From contig NC_021237.1 of assembly GCF_000397205.1 (NCBI RefSeq), positions 5,129,501-5,193,500 on the forward strand: a stretch of 64,000 nucleotides of DNA, written 5' to 3'. Each line of letters opens with the position of its first letter. Within the stretch, counting starts at the first letter, position 1. Shown here in pieces: positions 43,967 through 59,577 of this stretch. The stretch comes from Pseudomonas protegens CHA0 (lineage in GTDB: Bacteria > Pseudomonadota > Gammaproteobacteria > Pseudomonadales > Pseudomonadaceae). The notes under the pieces are model-generated. The model worked only from the letters and a program-made list of their open reading frames with translations, ran no database searches and had not been told where the DNA came from. A program made the position numbers and the translations under genes.

Positions 43967-45313
43967 TCAATTGATCTGGAAGGGATAAACCGCGCCCAGT
44001 TTAAGGATTTGCGTCAGTTCATCCAGTGCCGTCCGGCACTCAAGCAGCAGTTGCGGGTCCGCCAGGTCGCTTTCGCTCAGGCGGTCGCGATAGTGCTTGC
44101 CGACCCATTGGGTCAGGGTGTCGTACAACGGCGCGGTCATGATAACCCCAGGATTGACCGCCGCCAGCTCGGTTTCCTTGAGCGCTACGCGCAAGCGCAG
44201 GCACGCCGGGCCACCGCCGTTCTGCATGCTCTGCTTGAGGTCGAAGACCTTCACTTCACGAATCAGCCCGCCAGAGCTGGTGAGGCTTTGCAGGTACTGC
44301 CAGACCCGCTCGTTGCCGCGGCATTCCTCGGGCACGATCAGCAGCATCGAGCCGTCGGCGCGTGACAGCAACTGGCTGTTGAACAGGTAGGAGCGCACGG
44401 CATCTTCCACCGTCACCTGCGAACGCGGCACGCAGATCGACTGGAAGTTGCCGCCGCGCTTGCCCAGCTTGCCCTGCAACTCGGCGAGCATCTTATCGGT
44501 CTCGAGGAAGGCGTCCTCGTGATAGAACAACACCTCGCCATTGCCCACCGCGATCACGTCGTTGTGGAACACGCCCTGGTCGATCACCGAAGGGTTCTGC
44601 TGGGCATAGACCACCCCTTCCTCGCTCAGGCCATGCAACCTGGCGACGGCCTGGGAAGCTTCCAGGGTCTGGCGTGCCGGGTACTTCTGCGGTGCCGGGT
44701 AGCGAGTATCGAAAGCACTGCGACCGAAGACGAAGAACTCCACGCCGGCCTGGCCATAGTCACGGCAGAAGCGCGTGTGGTTGGCGGCGCCTTCGTCGCC
44801 GAACTGCGCTACCGCCGGCAGGGCCGCGTGATGGGCGAAATGCTTCTGGTCGGCGAACATGGCCCCCAGCACGCGGCTGGTGGTGGGGTGCTCGATACTG
44901 CGATGGTATTTGCAGTTGAGGTTGGCGGCAGTGAAGTGCACACGGCCATCGGCGGTGTCGGCACTGGGGCTGACCGTGGCGGCGTTGGCCACCCACATGC
45001 TCGATGCCGAGCAACTGGCGACCAGCAATGGCATCGCCTGCTTGGCGGCCTGCTGGATGACTTGGGCGTCTGTTCCGGCAAAACCCAGGTTGCGCAGGGC
45101 GGCCACGTCCGGGCGCTCTTGCGGGGCGAGCACGCCTTGCTGAAAGCCCATTTCCATCAGCGCTTTCATTTTCGCCAGGCCTTGCAGCGCCGCTTCCCTG
45201 GGATTGGAGCCCTGCTGGCTGTTGCTCTGGGAGGCAACGTTGCCGTAGGACAGGCCGCCGTAGTTATGGGTCGGCCCCACTAGCCCGTCAAAATTGACTT
45301 CATAGGATTTCAT
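43967..45313 (-). CDS. astB: N-succinylarginine dihydrolase
   Basis: A 448-residue AstB beginning [20 protein letters not shown], with [48 protein letters not shown] (catalytic Cys) and the ending VYPFQIN. It releases two ammonia and CO2 from succinylarginine to give succinylornithine. It is the second-last enzyme gene of the operon order aruC, aruF, aruG, astD, astB, small gene, astE. Confidence 0.96.
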   Translation of the reverse strand: MKSYEVNFDGLVGPTHNYGGLSYGNVASQSNSQQGSNPREAALQGLAKMKALMEMGFQQGVLAPQERPDVAALRNLGFAGTDAQVIQQAAKQAMPLLVASCSASSMWVANAATVSPSADTADGRVHFTAANLNCKYHRSIEHPTTSRVLGAMFADQKHFAHHAALPAVAQFGDEGAANHTRFCRDYGQAGVEFFVFGRSAFDTRYPAPQKYPARQTLEASQAVARLHGLSEEGVVYAQQNPSVIDQGVFHNDVIAVGNGEVLFYHEDAFLETDKMLAELQGKLGKRGGNFQSICVPRSQVTVEDAVRSYLFNSQLLSRADGSMLLIVPEECRGNERVWQYLQSLTSSGGLIREVKVFDLKQSMQNGGGPACLRLRVALKETELAAVNPGVIMTAPLYDTLTQWVGKHYRDRLSESDLADPQLLLECRTALDELTQILKLGAVYPFQIN

Positions 45314-45382
45314 CAGCGAGGCTCCACGAATCTGTTTGTTATAGGCAATCGATATCTACACATGGCGAACGCGGTGCGCTCG

Positions 45383-45436
45383 TTCGCCGGCAAGTCGGCT
45401 CCTGCACAGATCTGCAGGAGCCGGCTTGCCGGCGAA
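45383..45436. repeat. long REP-pair hairpin between astD and astB
   Basis: Two 24-bp arms, each carrying the TTCGCCGGCAAG-type REP core, face each other across a 6-bp loop (CAGATC) with a single mismatch. The hairpin fills most of the 136-bp gap inside the operon and would strongly fold in the message. Confidence 0.88.
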
Positions 45437-45449
45437 AAGGCCACGCCAA

Positions 45450-47941
<2,492 letters not shown>

Positions 47942-47955
47942 GCTATCTCCTCAGA

Positions 47956-47977
47956 CGCAGGCCGCTGGCGGCCTGCG
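47956..47977 (-). repeat. intercistronic hairpin aruF-aruG
   Basis: CGCAGGCCGC at 47956 and GCGGCCTGCG at 47968 form a perfect 10-bp stem with a 2-base loop, directly upstream of the aruG ribosome site (GAGGAG). It may affect aruG translation or processing of the message. Confidence 0.65.
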
Positions 47978-48025
47978 CGAAACTCGCTGCTTCTAGGCTT
48001 GCTTTCCAGGTAGTGAAAGCAGGCG

Positions 48026-49045
48026 TTAAACCGCCACCAGGCGCACGCTGGCGCCTTCGCCGACGCCCAGGGCTTCGGCGGCTTGCAGGTCCAGGGTCAC
48101 CGGTTTGCCCGGGGCGTAATCCAGCTCCAGCAACACGGCGCGGTAATCCTGCAACTGGCCGTTGGAGACCAGGTACTGGCGGCCGCCGCCCTTGGCTGCT
48201 TCACCGATCTTCACCGGCACCACGCGGCTCTGGGCAATCGAGCGGATACCCGAGACCCGCGCATGCAAGGTCGGGCCACCGTCGAAGATGTCGATGTAGT
48301 GATCGGTTTCAAAACCTTCGCGCATCAGGATGTCGAAGGTGATCTGTGCCCGCGGGTGCACCTGGCCCATGGCTTCCTGGGCCGCATCCGGCAGCAGCGG
48401 CACGTAGATCGGGTAATGGGGCATCAGCTCGGCGAGGAAGGTCCGGCTTTTCAGGCCGCACAGGCGCTCGGCCTCGGCGTAGTTGAGGTCGAAGAAGTTG
48501 CGCCCGATGGCATCCCAGAACGGCGAGTCGCCATGCTCATCGCTGTAGCCGACGATCTCGGTCACCACCGAATCGGCGAAGCGCTCCGGGTGGCTGGCGA
48601 CAAACAACAGGCGGCCGCGGGAGTTGAGCTCCGACCAGGCCGAGCCCACCAGCTCCGGTACCACGTAGAAACTGGTCAGCAGGCTGTTGCCGGTGAGGTC
48701 GTGGCACTGGGACAGGACGTGGATCTTGTTGTGGATCTTCAGCTCGCGGGAAGCGTGGACGAAGGTTTCGTTGCGAAAGCTGTAGAACGGCTCGGAGTAG
48801 CCGGCCGAGGCGACAATCGCCGAGCAGCCCACCAGCTTGCCGCTGTCGCTGTCTTCCAGGACGAAGAAGTAGCTCTCTTCACCGTTGAAGCTCACTTCAG
48901 CGGCGAACGAAGCCTCGCTTGCGGCGATCTTGTCGCTCAGGCGATCCACATCATCCGGCAAGGAGGTGACACCAATCGGGCTGTCTGCAGCCAGACGCTG
49001 TACCTCGCCCAGATCAGCCATTTGCGCGGGGCGCATCACCAGCAT
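48026..49045 (-). CDS. aruF: arginine/ornithine N-succinyltransferase subunit AruF
   Basis: A 339-residue AstA-family protein, paralogous to AruG. It begins MLVMRPAQMADLGEVQRLAA, with FVLEDSDSGKLVGCSAIVAS, CHDLTGNSLLTSFYV and LPHYPI-like MPHYPIYVPLLPD. With AruG it makes N2-succinylarginine. AAGGAG lies eight bases before the ATG at 49045. Confidence 0.93.
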   Translation of the reverse strand: MLVMRPAQMADLGEVQRLAADSPIGVTSLPDDVDRLSDKIAASEASFAAEVSFNGEESYFFVLEDSDSGKLVGCSAIVASAGYSEPFYSFRNETFVHASRELKIHNKIHVLSQCHDLTGNSLLTSFYVVPELVGSAWSELNSRGRLLFVASHPERFADSVVTEIVGYSDEHGDSPFWDAIGRNFFDLNYAEAERLCGLKSRTFLAELMPHYPIYVPLLPDAAQEAMGQVHPRAQITFDILMREGFETDHYIDIFDGGPTLHARVSGIRSIAQSRVVPVKIGEAAKGGGRQYLVSNGQLQDYRAVLLELDYAPGKPVTLDLQAAEALGVGEGASVRLVAV

Positions 49046-49093
49046 GGTGTCACTCCTTACTCTAAAACAGGTCGGAAACCGTCCGACTCAGGG

Positions 49094-49118
49094 AAAAAAA
49101 TGCCGGGATAGCCCGGCA
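49094..49118 (-). terminator. intrinsic terminator between aruC and aruF
   Basis: On the minus strand TGCCGGG, CTAT, CCCGGCA is followed by seven T, a complete terminator inside the operon. It would lower aruF and later genes relative to aruC. A second hairpin (CGCCGGCC, GCAAA loop, GGCCGGCG) lies at 49135-49155. Confidence 0.75.
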
Positions 49119-49178
49119 CAGGAATTAGGCTCGACGCCGGCCGCAAAGGCCGGCGCCGAGAAGCACCGCCGCCCTGGA

Positions 49179-50761
<1,583 letters not shown>

Positions 50762-51742
50762 TCAGCCGCGCTCGGAAGGCACGGAGGAGAGTTCGAACGG
50801 GCTGCTGCTGCGCCGCTGATTGCGATCTTCACGCGGGGTGGCGCCAAAGAAGTTGCGATAAGCGCTGGAGAAGTGCGGGCCGGAAGAAAAACCACAGGAC
50901 AGGCCGATCTGAATGATTGACTTGCTGGTCTGCATCAGCATCTGCCGGGCCTTGTTCAGGCGCAGCTCCAGGTAATACTGGCTGGGCACGCGGTTCAGGT
51001 ACTGCTTGAAGATCCGCTCCAACTGACGACGGGAAACACAGACGTGCTGGGCAATCTCGTCGGTGGTCAGCGGCTCCTCGATATTGGCCTCCATCAGCAG
51101 CACTGCCTGGGTCAGCTTCGGATGGCTGGAGCCCAGGCGATTTTGCAGCGGGATACGCTGGCGCTCGCCGCCTTCACGAATGCGCTCCACCACCAGTTCC
51201 TCGGACACCGCACCGGCCAGCTCGGCGCCATGATCCCGGGCCAGCACCGCCAGCAGCAAGTCCAGCACCGACATGCCACCGCACGCGGTCAGGCGATCAC
51301 GGTCCCAGTCGAACAGATGGCTGGTGGCGATGACCTTGGGAAAACGCTCGGCGAAATCATCCTGCCAGCGCCAGTGCACCGCTGCCCGATAACCATCGAG
51401 CAACCCCAGTTGTGCCAAGGGGTAAACCCCGGCTGACAACCCACCAATCACACAGCCGGCACGCACCAGCTGCTTGAGGGCACTGCTCAAGCCGGAACTC
51501 ATCGGCGCCGGCGGCTCGTCCGCCAGCAGGAACAGTTTCTGACAACCTTCCAGCTTGCCCGCCCAAGGCTCGCCCGGCAGTTGCCAGGCGCCTTCGGCCG
51601 GGGCCTCAGCCTGCAGGAAAGCCAGCTCATAGACCACTTCCGGGTGCACCCGCTGGGCAACACGCAAGGCCTCCTCAGCCAGCGCCAGCGTCAAGGCTTT
51701 AGTGCTGGGCCAAATCAGGAAACCAATTCGATGGGCAGTCAT
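50762..51742 (-). CDS. argR: arginine-responsive regulator ArgR (AraC family)
   Basis: A 326-residue regulator. The N-terminal domain is of the DJ-1/amidotransferase type (IGFLIWPSTKALTLALAEEA). The C-terminal AraC domain has TDEIAQHVCVSRRQLERIFK and LGLSCGFSSGPHFSSAYRNF, read here in pieces. In P. aeruginosa ArgR activates arginine catabolism and represses synthesis. The ATG at 51742 begins MTAHRIGFLI; it is the last gene of aotJQMOP-argR. Confidence 0.95.
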   Translation of the reverse strand: MTAHRIGFLIWPSTKALTLALAEEALRVAQRVHPEVVYELAFLQAEAPAEGAWQLPGEPWAGKLEGCQKLFLLADEPPAPMSSGLSSALKQLVRAGCVIGGLSAGVYPLAQLGLLDGYRAAVHWRWQDDFAERFPKVIATSHLFDWDRDRLTACGGMSVLDLLLAVLARDHGAELAGAVSEELVVERIREGGERQRIPLQNRLGSSHPKLTQAVLLMEANIEEPLTTDEIAQHVCVSRRQLERIFKQYLNRVPSQYYLELRLNKARQMLMQTSKSIIQIGLSCGFSSGPHFSSAYRNFFGATPREDRNQRRSSSPFELSSVPSERG

Positions 51743-51854
51743 GGCGGGCAATCCGAAACGAAAACAAGGTGAGAAGCCAAGGGCGGCAGCACCAAGTTAG
51801 ACCATCTGGCGCGCGGTGCGCAGCATGACCTAATTTGGTGCACAACGGCAGCTA

Positions 51855-52619
51855 TTACTTGAGGCTGCCCGAGAGGAATTGTTGCAAACGTTCTGATTGC
51901 GGGTTCACCAGCACTTCACGCGGGTTGCCGCTCTCTTCCACCACACCCTTGTGCAGGAACACCAGCTGGTTGGACACCTCACGGGCAAAGCCCATTTCGT
52001 GGGTCACCACCACCATGGTCCGGCCTTCCTGGGCCAGGGCCTGCATGACCTTCAGGACGTCGCCCACCAGTTCCGGGTCCAGGGCCGAGGTCGGCTCGTC
52101 GAACAGCATGACTTCCGGTTCCATCGCCAGAGCCCGGGCAATCGCCACCCGTTGCTGCTCGCCACCGGACATGTGCCCCGGATAGGCATCCTTGCGGTGC
52201 GCCACACCGACCTTGGCCAGGTAGTGCTCGGCCTTCTCGCGAGCCTCGGCCTTGGACACACCCAGCACATGCACCGGCGCTTCCATGATGTTTTCAATCG
52301 CGGTCATGTGCGACCACAGGTTGAAATGCTGGAACACCATCGACAGGCGCGAGCGCATGCGCTGCAACTGCTTGGGATCGGCGGCCTTCAAGGCGCCGTC
52401 CTTGTTGGCTACCAGCTTCAGCTCTTCGTTGTTCAGCAGGATCTTGCCCGCATGGGGCTGCTCCAGCAGGTTGATGCAGCGCAGGAATGTACTCTTGCCC
52501 GAGCCACTGGAGCCGATGATGCTGATTACATCGCCAGCTGCGGCCTTCAGGGACACGCCCTTGAGCACTTCGTGACTGCCATAGCGCTTATGCAGGTCTT
52601 GGACTTCAAGTTTGTACAT
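51855..52619 (-). CDS. aotP: arginine/ornithine ABC transporter ATP-binding protein AotP
   Basis: A 254-residue ABC ATPase with Walker A GSSGSGKS, signature MSGGEQQRVAIARAL, Walker B VMLFDEPTSALD and H-loop VVVTHEMG. It drives the uptake system AotJQMP for arginine and ornithine. The ATG at 52619 begins MYKLEVQDLHKRYG. Confidence 0.95.
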   Translation of the reverse strand: MYKLEVQDLHKRYGSHEVLKGVSLKAAAGDVISIIGSSGSGKSTFLRCINLLEQPHAGKILLNNEELKLVANKDGALKAADPKQLQRMRSRLSMVFQHFNLWSHMTAIENIMEAPVHVLGVSKAEAREKAEHYLAKVGVAHRKDAYPGHMSGGEQQRVAIARALAMEPEVMLFDEPTSALDPELVGDVLKVMQALAQEGRTMVVVTHEMGFAREVSNQLVFLHKGVVEESGNPREVLVNPQSERLQQFLSGSLK

Positions 52620-52642
52620 GCGGTCGGTTCTCACAAAAACAG

Positions 52643-53755
52643 TCAGTCGTTGAGCAAGCGCCCGTGACGCAGCGCTTCGCGCCCCGCCACCTTGGCCAGC
52701 CAGAAACCGGGTTGGGCATAACGCAGCCGCTCAACGGCGAACAGCACGCCGCTGGTGCCAGCACACACCGTGCTGACCCGATCGAATAGGGGATCAATCA
52801 CTTCAAAAACCGGCTCGCCCGCCTCCACCCAGCTACCGGCCGGACGCAGAAAGCTCACCACGCCGGGGTGCGGCGCATACAGCAGTTGGGTGCCTTCGAA
52901 AGGCATGGCCTCGCAGGCTTCGCGCCCGGGGGCCGGCCAATCACCGGCAATCAACCCCTGCTCGGCAAGAAACGCCAGGATGCCTTCGGCGTGCGCTTGG
53001 GCCTGAGGCCGCCCGGTGTCGGCCTGGCCGCCCAGCTCGAGGGTGGTTGCCAGGCAAGCCAAGGGGATCTGCGCTTCAGGGAACTGCCGCGACAGGCGCA
53101 ACCAGGGCAACGAACAGGCTTCGTCGAAGGAACTGCCACCGGAATCTTCCGCCAGCAGGCCGACCTTCACATCCAGGTGCGCGGCCAGGGAGCGCCACTG
53201 CGGCCAATGCTGCGGCAATGCATACATGTGCAGCGCCGCCTCGGCATCGCAATGCAGGTCCAGCACCACATCAGCGCTGCAGGCATGGCTCAGGAGCACC
53301 CGCTGCATGCCCTGCAACTGGCTGGACGCCGGCGGTAGCTCCGCCAGCACCTCGGCCATGGCCTGGCGAATCAGGCGCACATTGGCGTGCGGATCATCCC
53401 CCAGGCGCCCTTGCAGGCGCTGGCCGACCGGCTCGCTCAACTCGACGAAATCACGGTTGAAGTTCTTGCCGCTGCCGGCCTCGAAACGCCCCTGGTGATT
53501 GCCTTGCAGCAACTGGCCCAGGCCCAGCGGGTTGGCCACCGGCACCAGCTCGATGACGCCGTTGAGAGTCCCCTGGGCTTCCAGTTCGCCGAGGCGCTTC
53601 TTCAGCTCCCAGGCAGTACGCATGCCCGGCAACTCGTCAGCATGCAGGCTGGCCTGGATATAGGCCTTGCGCTCGCCGCTGCCGAAACGGAACACCGAGA
53701 TATGCCGCTCGCTACCCAGGTGATTCCAGGGCAATGGATGATCGATGCGTTCCAT
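52643..53755 (-). CDS. aotO: AstE/aspartoacylase-family protein AotO
   Basis: A 370-residue zinc-peptidase-like protein. ASLHADELPGMRTAWELKKR carries the HxxE pair and VLDLHCDAEAALHMY the third ligand; VPVANPLGLGQLLQGNHQGR is typical of the succinylglutamate desuccinylase/aspartoacylase family. In P. aeruginosa aotO lies in the same position but is not needed for transport; its substrate is unknown. It is a second AstE-like gene in this window. Confidence 0.9.
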   Translation of the reverse strand: MERIDHPLPWNHLGSERHISVFRFGSGERKAYIQASLHADELPGMRTAWELKKRLGELEAQGTLNGVIELVPVANPLGLGQLLQGNHQGRFEAGSGKNFNRDFVELSEPVGQRLQGRLGDDPHANVRLIRQAMAEVLAELPPASSQLQGMQRVLLSHACSADVVLDLHCDAEAALHMYALPQHWPQWRSLAAHLDVKVGLLAEDSGGSSFDEACSLPWLRLSRQFPEAQIPLACLATTLELGGQADTGRPQAQAHAEGILAFLAEQGLIAGDWPAPGREACEAMPFEGTQLLYAPHPGVVSFLRPAGSWVEAGEPVFEVIDPLFDRVSTVCAGTSGVLFAVERLRYAQPGFWLAKVAGREALRHGRLLND

Positions 53756-53756
53756 A

Positions 53757-54455
53757 TCAGTGCTTCCGCGGCGCCAGGTAGCGCAGCCAGCGGCCTTCGG
53801 CCAGCTTGAACAGGCGCACCAGGATAAAGGTCAGGCACAGGTAGAACACGCCGGCGGTGATGTAGGCCTCGAACGGCAGGTAGTACTGCGCGTTGACCGT
53901 CCGCGCCGCGCCGGTGATGTCGATCAGGGTCACGATGGACGCCAGACTGGTGGTCTGCAGCATCATGATCACTTCGTTGCTGTACTGCGGCAGTGCGCGG
54001 CGCAGAGCCGATGGCAAGAGAATGCGGCGATACATCTTGTAGCGCGACATGCCCATGGCCTTGGCCGCCTCGATCTCGCCATTGGGCGTGGCCTTGAGGC
54101 TGCCGGCGATGATTTCCGCGGTGTAGGCGCTGGTGTTGATGGCAAAGGCGAGGCAGGCGCAGAAGGTCGCGCTGGACAGCCAGGGCCAGAGGAAACTCTC
54201 GCGCACCGCTTCGAACTGAGCCAGGCCGTAGTAGATCAGGAACAGCTGCACCAGCATTGGCGTGCCGCGGATCACATAGGTGTAGAGCCAGGCTGACATG
54301 TTCACCAGCGGCTGCTTGGACACCCGCATCAGCCCCAGGGGCAGCGCCACCAGCAAACCGAAGAACAGCGACAGCGCCAGCAGTTTCAGGGTGGTCAGCA
54401 GGCCGCCAAAGTACAGCGGCAGGGCCTCATAGATGACGTTGTAGTCGAAGATCAT
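53757..54455 (-). CDS. aotM: arginine/ornithine ABC transporter permease AotM
   Basis: A 232-residue permease of the HisM/ArtM group. Five hydrophobic segments are seen, with YVIRGTPMLVQLFLIYYGL and the EAA loop EIEAAKAMGMSRYKMYRRIL, LPSALRRALPQYSNE. It pairs with AotQ in the inner membrane. Its ATG overlaps the aotQ stop (ATGA). Confidence 0.94.
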   Translation of the reverse strand: MIFDYNVIYEALPLYFGGLLTTLKLLALSLFFGLLVALPLGLMRVSKQPLVNMSAWLYTYVIRGTPMLVQLFLIYYGLAQFEAVRESFLWPWLSSATFCACLAFAINTSAYTAEIIAGSLKATPNGEIEAAKAMGMSRYKMYRRILLPSALRRALPQYSNEVIMMLQTTSLASIVTLIDITGAARTVNAQYYLPFEAYITAGVFYLCLTFILVRLFKLAEGRWLRYLAPRKH

Positions 54456-55141
54456 AGATCAGCCGCCCTTACGCCTACCGAGTAGCGCTTCTCAAGGTAA
54501 CGCAGTGCCAGCAACGAGACGCTGGTGATCACCAGGTACATCGCCGCCACTGCAAGGAAGAAGGTGAATGGCTCGCGAGTGGCATCCGCCGCCTGCTTGG
54601 CCTTGAACATCATGTCTTGCAGGCCCACCACGGAAATCAGCGCGGTCGCCTTGGTCAGTACCAGCCAGTTGTTGGTGAAGCCGGGAATCGCCAGGCGAAT
54701 CATCTGCGGCACCATCACCCGGAAGAACACCTGGAAGCTGCTCATGCCGTAGGCCATGCCGGCTTCCGCCTGCCCCTTGGGGATCGCCATGAAGGCGCCA
54801 CGGAAGGTTTCGGAGAGGTAGGCACCGAAGATGAAGCCCAGGGTGCCGATACCGGCCGCCAGCGGATTGAGGTCGATGTAATCGTCATAACCCAGCAGCG
54901 GCGCCACCCGGTTGAGCAGATCCTGGCCGCCGTAGAAGATCAGCAGGATCAGCACCAGGTCGGGAATACCGCGGATTACCGTGGAGTACAGGTCGCCCAG
55001 CCAGGCCAGCCAGCGCACCGGCGAGAGGCGCAGCGCAACCCCGATCAGACCCAGAACAATGGCCAGGGCCATGGACGACAAGGCGAGCTGAAGCGTCAGC
55101 CAAGCGCCATCGAGGATGACAGCCCCGTAGCCTTTCAACAT
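54452..55141 (-). CDS. aotQ: arginine/ornithine ABC transporter permease AotQ
   Basis: A 229-residue permease of the HisQ group with STVIRGIPDLVLILLIFYGG, GAYLSETFRGAFMAIPKGQA and EAGMAYGMSSFQVFFRVMVP. It forms the membrane channel with AotM. It lies after an intrinsic terminator that follows aotJ. Confidence 0.94.
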   Translation of the reverse strand: MLKGYGAVILDGAWLTLQLALSSMALAIVLGLIGVALRLSPVRWLAWLGDLYSTVIRGIPDLVLILLIFYGGQDLLNRVAPLLGYDDYIDLNPLAAGIGTLGFIFGAYLSETFRGAFMAIPKGQAEAGMAYGMSSFQVFFRVMVPQMIRLAIPGFTNNWLVLTKATALISVVGLQDMMFKAKQAADATREPFTFFLAVAAMYLVITSVSLLALRYLEKRYSVGVRAADL

Positions 55142-55167
55142 GATTCAGGTCCTCGAAAATTGGGATG

Positions 55168-55209
55168 AAAAAATGGCGCAAACTTCAGAGACTCTGCTGC
55201 TTGCGCCAT
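55168..55209 (-). terminator. intrinsic terminator between aotJ and aotQ
   Basis: On the minus strand ATGGCGCAA and TTGCGCCAT pair around an inner GCAGAG-type stem, followed by TTTTTT. Such partial terminators give more binding protein than permease. Confidence 0.75.
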
Positions 55210-55233
55210 CTCGGACTGACTGATTCGACGGTC

Positions 55234-56010
55234 TTACTTGCCGTAGATGTCGAAGTCGAAGTACTTGTCCTGGATTTGCTTGTACTTGCCGTTCTCACGA
55301 ATGGCAGCGATGGCGGCGTTGATCTTGTCCAGATCGGCCTTGTCGCCCTTGCGCACGGCGATCCCTACGCCGTCGCCGAAGTATTTGACGTCGGTGAAGG
55401 CCGGACCGACGAAGGCGAAGCCCTTGCCAGCGTCGGTCTTCAGGAAGCCGTCATTCAACAGGGTAGCGTCCGCCACGGTACCGTCGAGGCGCCCGGCGGC
55501 CACATCCAGGTAGATTTCGTTCTGCGAGCCGTAAGGCTTGATCTGCGCACCCAGGGGAGCCAGCACTTCACGGGCGAAACGCTCGTGGATCGAACCGCGC
55601 TGCACGCCGATGTTCTTGCCCTTGAGCTCGGCCAGGCCGTCGCTGATCTGGGTACCGGCCTTCATCACCAGACGCGCCGGGGTGTTGTAGTACTTGTTGG
55701 TGAAGTCCACGGATTTCTTGCGATCGTCAGTGATCGACATGGACGAGAGGATGGCGTCGATCTTGCGAACCTTCAGTGCCGGGATCAGGCCGTCGAACTC
55801 TTGCTCGACCCAGACACACTTGACCTTCATCTCTTCGCACAGGGCGTTGCCGATGTCGTAGTCGAAACCGACGATGCTGCCGTCCGGCGCCTTGGAGGCA
55901 AACGGAGGGTAAGCCGCTTCGATACCAATTTTCAGCGGCTTTTCATCGGCGAAAGTCGGCAGGGACAGCACGGACAGTGCCAGGGCGCCAAGAAGCACGA
56001 GTTTCTTCAT
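55234..56010 (-). CDS. aotJ: arginine/ornithine-binding periplasmic protein AotJ
   Basis: A 258-residue precursor with signal peptide [20 protein letters not shown] (cleavage after FA, mature DEKPLKIG). The mature part is a family 3 solute-binding protein: [40 protein letters not shown] and [11 protein letters not shown]. It binds arginine and ornithine for AotQMP. The ATG at 56010 has AGTTCTAAG before it and an ArgR-type site about 180 bp upstream. Confidence 0.95.
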   Translation of the reverse strand: MKKLVLLGALALSVLSLPTFADEKPLKIGIEAAYPPFASKAPDGSIVGFDYDIGNALCEEMKVKCVWVEQEFDGLIPALKVRKIDAILSSMSITDDRKKSVDFTNKYYNTPARLVMKAGTQISDGLAELKGKNIGVQRGSIHERFAREVLAPLGAQIKPYGSQNEIYLDVAAGRLDGTVADATLLNDGFLKTDAGKGFAFVGPAFTDVKYFGDGVGIAVRKGDKADLDKINAAIAAIRENGKYKQIQDKYFDFDIYGK

Positions 56011-56558
56011 CTTAGAACTCCATCGGTAAAGGGCGAAAACGGCAGAGTGAGCGACAGCCCAATATGCGAATGGGTGAAATAGCAAATAGCGGCGCTGCGG
56101 CCCGGGCAGCCCGCAGGGGGCTCACACACAGGCAACGACGAGCGAGTGACCGGCATTCTAACGACAGGCTGGAAGCCGATATTTCCTCAATGCGACAACA
56201 AATTACAGAAGCATCGAGAATGCCTGGCCAGCGCATTGACAGCTCTTCAATTCTATGTAAGAGCGAAAGACGGGGAACCGATCTATGCTGCAAATTGCGG
56301 GCCTATTATTGGCAAAGCCTTCTATTCCGGCAAGCGCAGCGTGATGACTTATTTTTTATAAGGATATAAAAGGCCCTGAAATGGGGCCCGGCGTTTCCCA
56401 TTGCCCCGAAAGTAGGCGCAAGGTTACATCTTCGGCCGTACCGGTAACATTCGGATACACCGAACGGATAAATCCGATATTTATTCGCCCCTTCTTCGCG
56501 GGCAAGCCGGCACCTGCAACAGCCACGCAGAGGGCTTTGCGGCCCATCGCCACCGCAC
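56011..56558. other. aotJ upstream region
   Basis: This gap holds the aotJ control region with an ArgR-type site (56182-56197), a single REP copy at about 56494-56520 (CGCGGGCAAGCCGGCACCTG) and the acsA terminator at its end. No gene is seen in it. Confidence 0.6.
56151..56197 (-). promoter_or_regulatory. ArgR-type site upstream of aotJ
   Basis: On the minus strand TGTCGC-N8-AA is an exact ArgR half-site at 56182-56197. A weaker TGTCGT copy begins 31 bp further on (56166), matching the direct-repeat spacing reported for ArgR. ArgR is known to activate its own aot operon in P. aeruginosa. Confidence 0.65.
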
Positions 56559-56594
56559 AAAAAAGCCCCGCCCGGCACAGGGCCGGGCGGGGCT
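56559..56594 (-). terminator. acsA terminator
   Basis: GCCCCGCCCGGC and GCCGGGCGGGGC form a perfect 12-bp stem, followed on the minus strand by TTTTTT. It lies 20 bp after the acsA stop. Confidence 0.9.
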
Positions 56595-56613
56595 GGGTGA
56601 CTCGAAAACCGCC

Positions 56614-58569
<1,956 letters not shown>

Positions 58570-58980
58570 CTTTCTTACCTCGGTGACATAGTTGTTTTTG
58601 TATGACCCCCTTGTAGCCGGGGGGCGTCTATAGAACCATTCGACGATGGTAGTAACAACCCCCTGCGAAATACCCCTTCACTTGCCAACCCCCTTCAAGA
58701 ATGCGCCTTACAGCGATATCCACCCTACCCAAAAAAGTTCCAGCCAGCTGCCAAACAGCCCTTTTTCGGCGATTGTTACAAAAACTGTCAAAGGTGTTTA
58801 TCAAAAGTACGCCTATATGACTGCGGCCCCCGCGCCTAAAATCTGCCTCGCCCAACAGGCAATCTGATTAACCAAGTTGCAGCCCCCACGAAGGCAGTTA
58901 ATCAAACTTCTACTCAAGTTCCACACGCAGCCCCATAAAGGCTGCGTGACCTCACACGACCTTAGAAAGGTAAAACGCAA
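58570..58980. other. acsA to DUF2790-gene intergenic region
   Basis: This 411-bp gap separates divergent genes and contains no credible gene. A 9-bp hairpin (CACGCAGCC at 58924, GGCTGCGTG at 58940) lies in the leader of the plus-strand gene. I see no clear sigma-54 element for acsA. Confidence 0.55.
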
Positions 58981-59244
58981 ATGAAAGCTTTATTAGTTCT
59001 GGCCCTCAGCAGTCTGTGCGTAACCGCGATGGCTGATGAGATCCCGACTGATGTCGCCAACCAGCAAGTACCGGTAGAGGAATACACTTACTCGACTGAT
59101 CTGGATATCGCCAAAGTTATCTCCATGAGCGAAGTTCCAGAAGTATGCGAAGTTGTACCAGCGCGCATGGAATATGAAGACTCCCACGGCCAGCGACATA
59201 TTCTTCAATATCGCGTAATGGGCAACGGTTGCTCTAACGGCTAA
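58981..59244 (+). CDS. small secreted protein, DUF2790 type
   Basis: An 87-residue precursor with signal peptide MKALLVLALSSLCVTAMA. The mature part has EEYTYSTDLDIAKVISMSEV, then PEVCEVVPARMEYEDSHGQR and HILQYRVMGNGCSNG, with two Cys that could form a disulfide. This matches the DUF2790 pattern found in many pseudomonads, several of which respond to copper. Function unknown. GAAAGG lies about eight bases before the ATG. Confidence 0.8.
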   Translation: MKALLVLALSSLCVTAMADEIPTDVANQQVPVEEYTYSTDLDIAKVISMSEVPEVCEVVPARMEYEDSHGQRHILQYRVMGNGCSNG

Positions 59245-59561
59245 TAGCAAAGTTCATTGCACATACCTTGATGACTGCCGGCCGCAAGAAATCCCTCTTG
59301 CGGCACAGATGCCTGATGTCTACCCACCCATGGGCAGCAAAAGGCCTCAGCCTGACGACGTGCGAGCCCGGCAATCGCACGCACCTTTCCTCCTGAGGTT
59401 GATGGCCTTCTCATAGCACCGCCCACGACCTTGCGAGCAACTCCAGCGACCGCTTCGACGGAGGAAATCCGGCCACCCCCTGAAGACCTGCTCCAGGAGA
59501 TTTCCCAAGGCAATACCGAGCGATTCGAGTTGTGTTCAAAACCTCAAAAAAGCTTGCAAAA

Positions 59562-59577
59562 ACACAACATCTAGTAA
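59562..59577 (+). promoter_or_regulatory. NrdR-like box upstream of nrdB
   Basis: ACACAACATCTAGTAA fits the NrdR consensus in all key positions but one. No second box at 31 bp is visible, unlike at nrdA. Confidence 0.5.

Noticed and set aside
58646..58867. A 73-codon frame between acsA and the DUF2790 gene
   Set aside because: No ribosome site or family resemblance, and it lies in the expected acsA promoter region.
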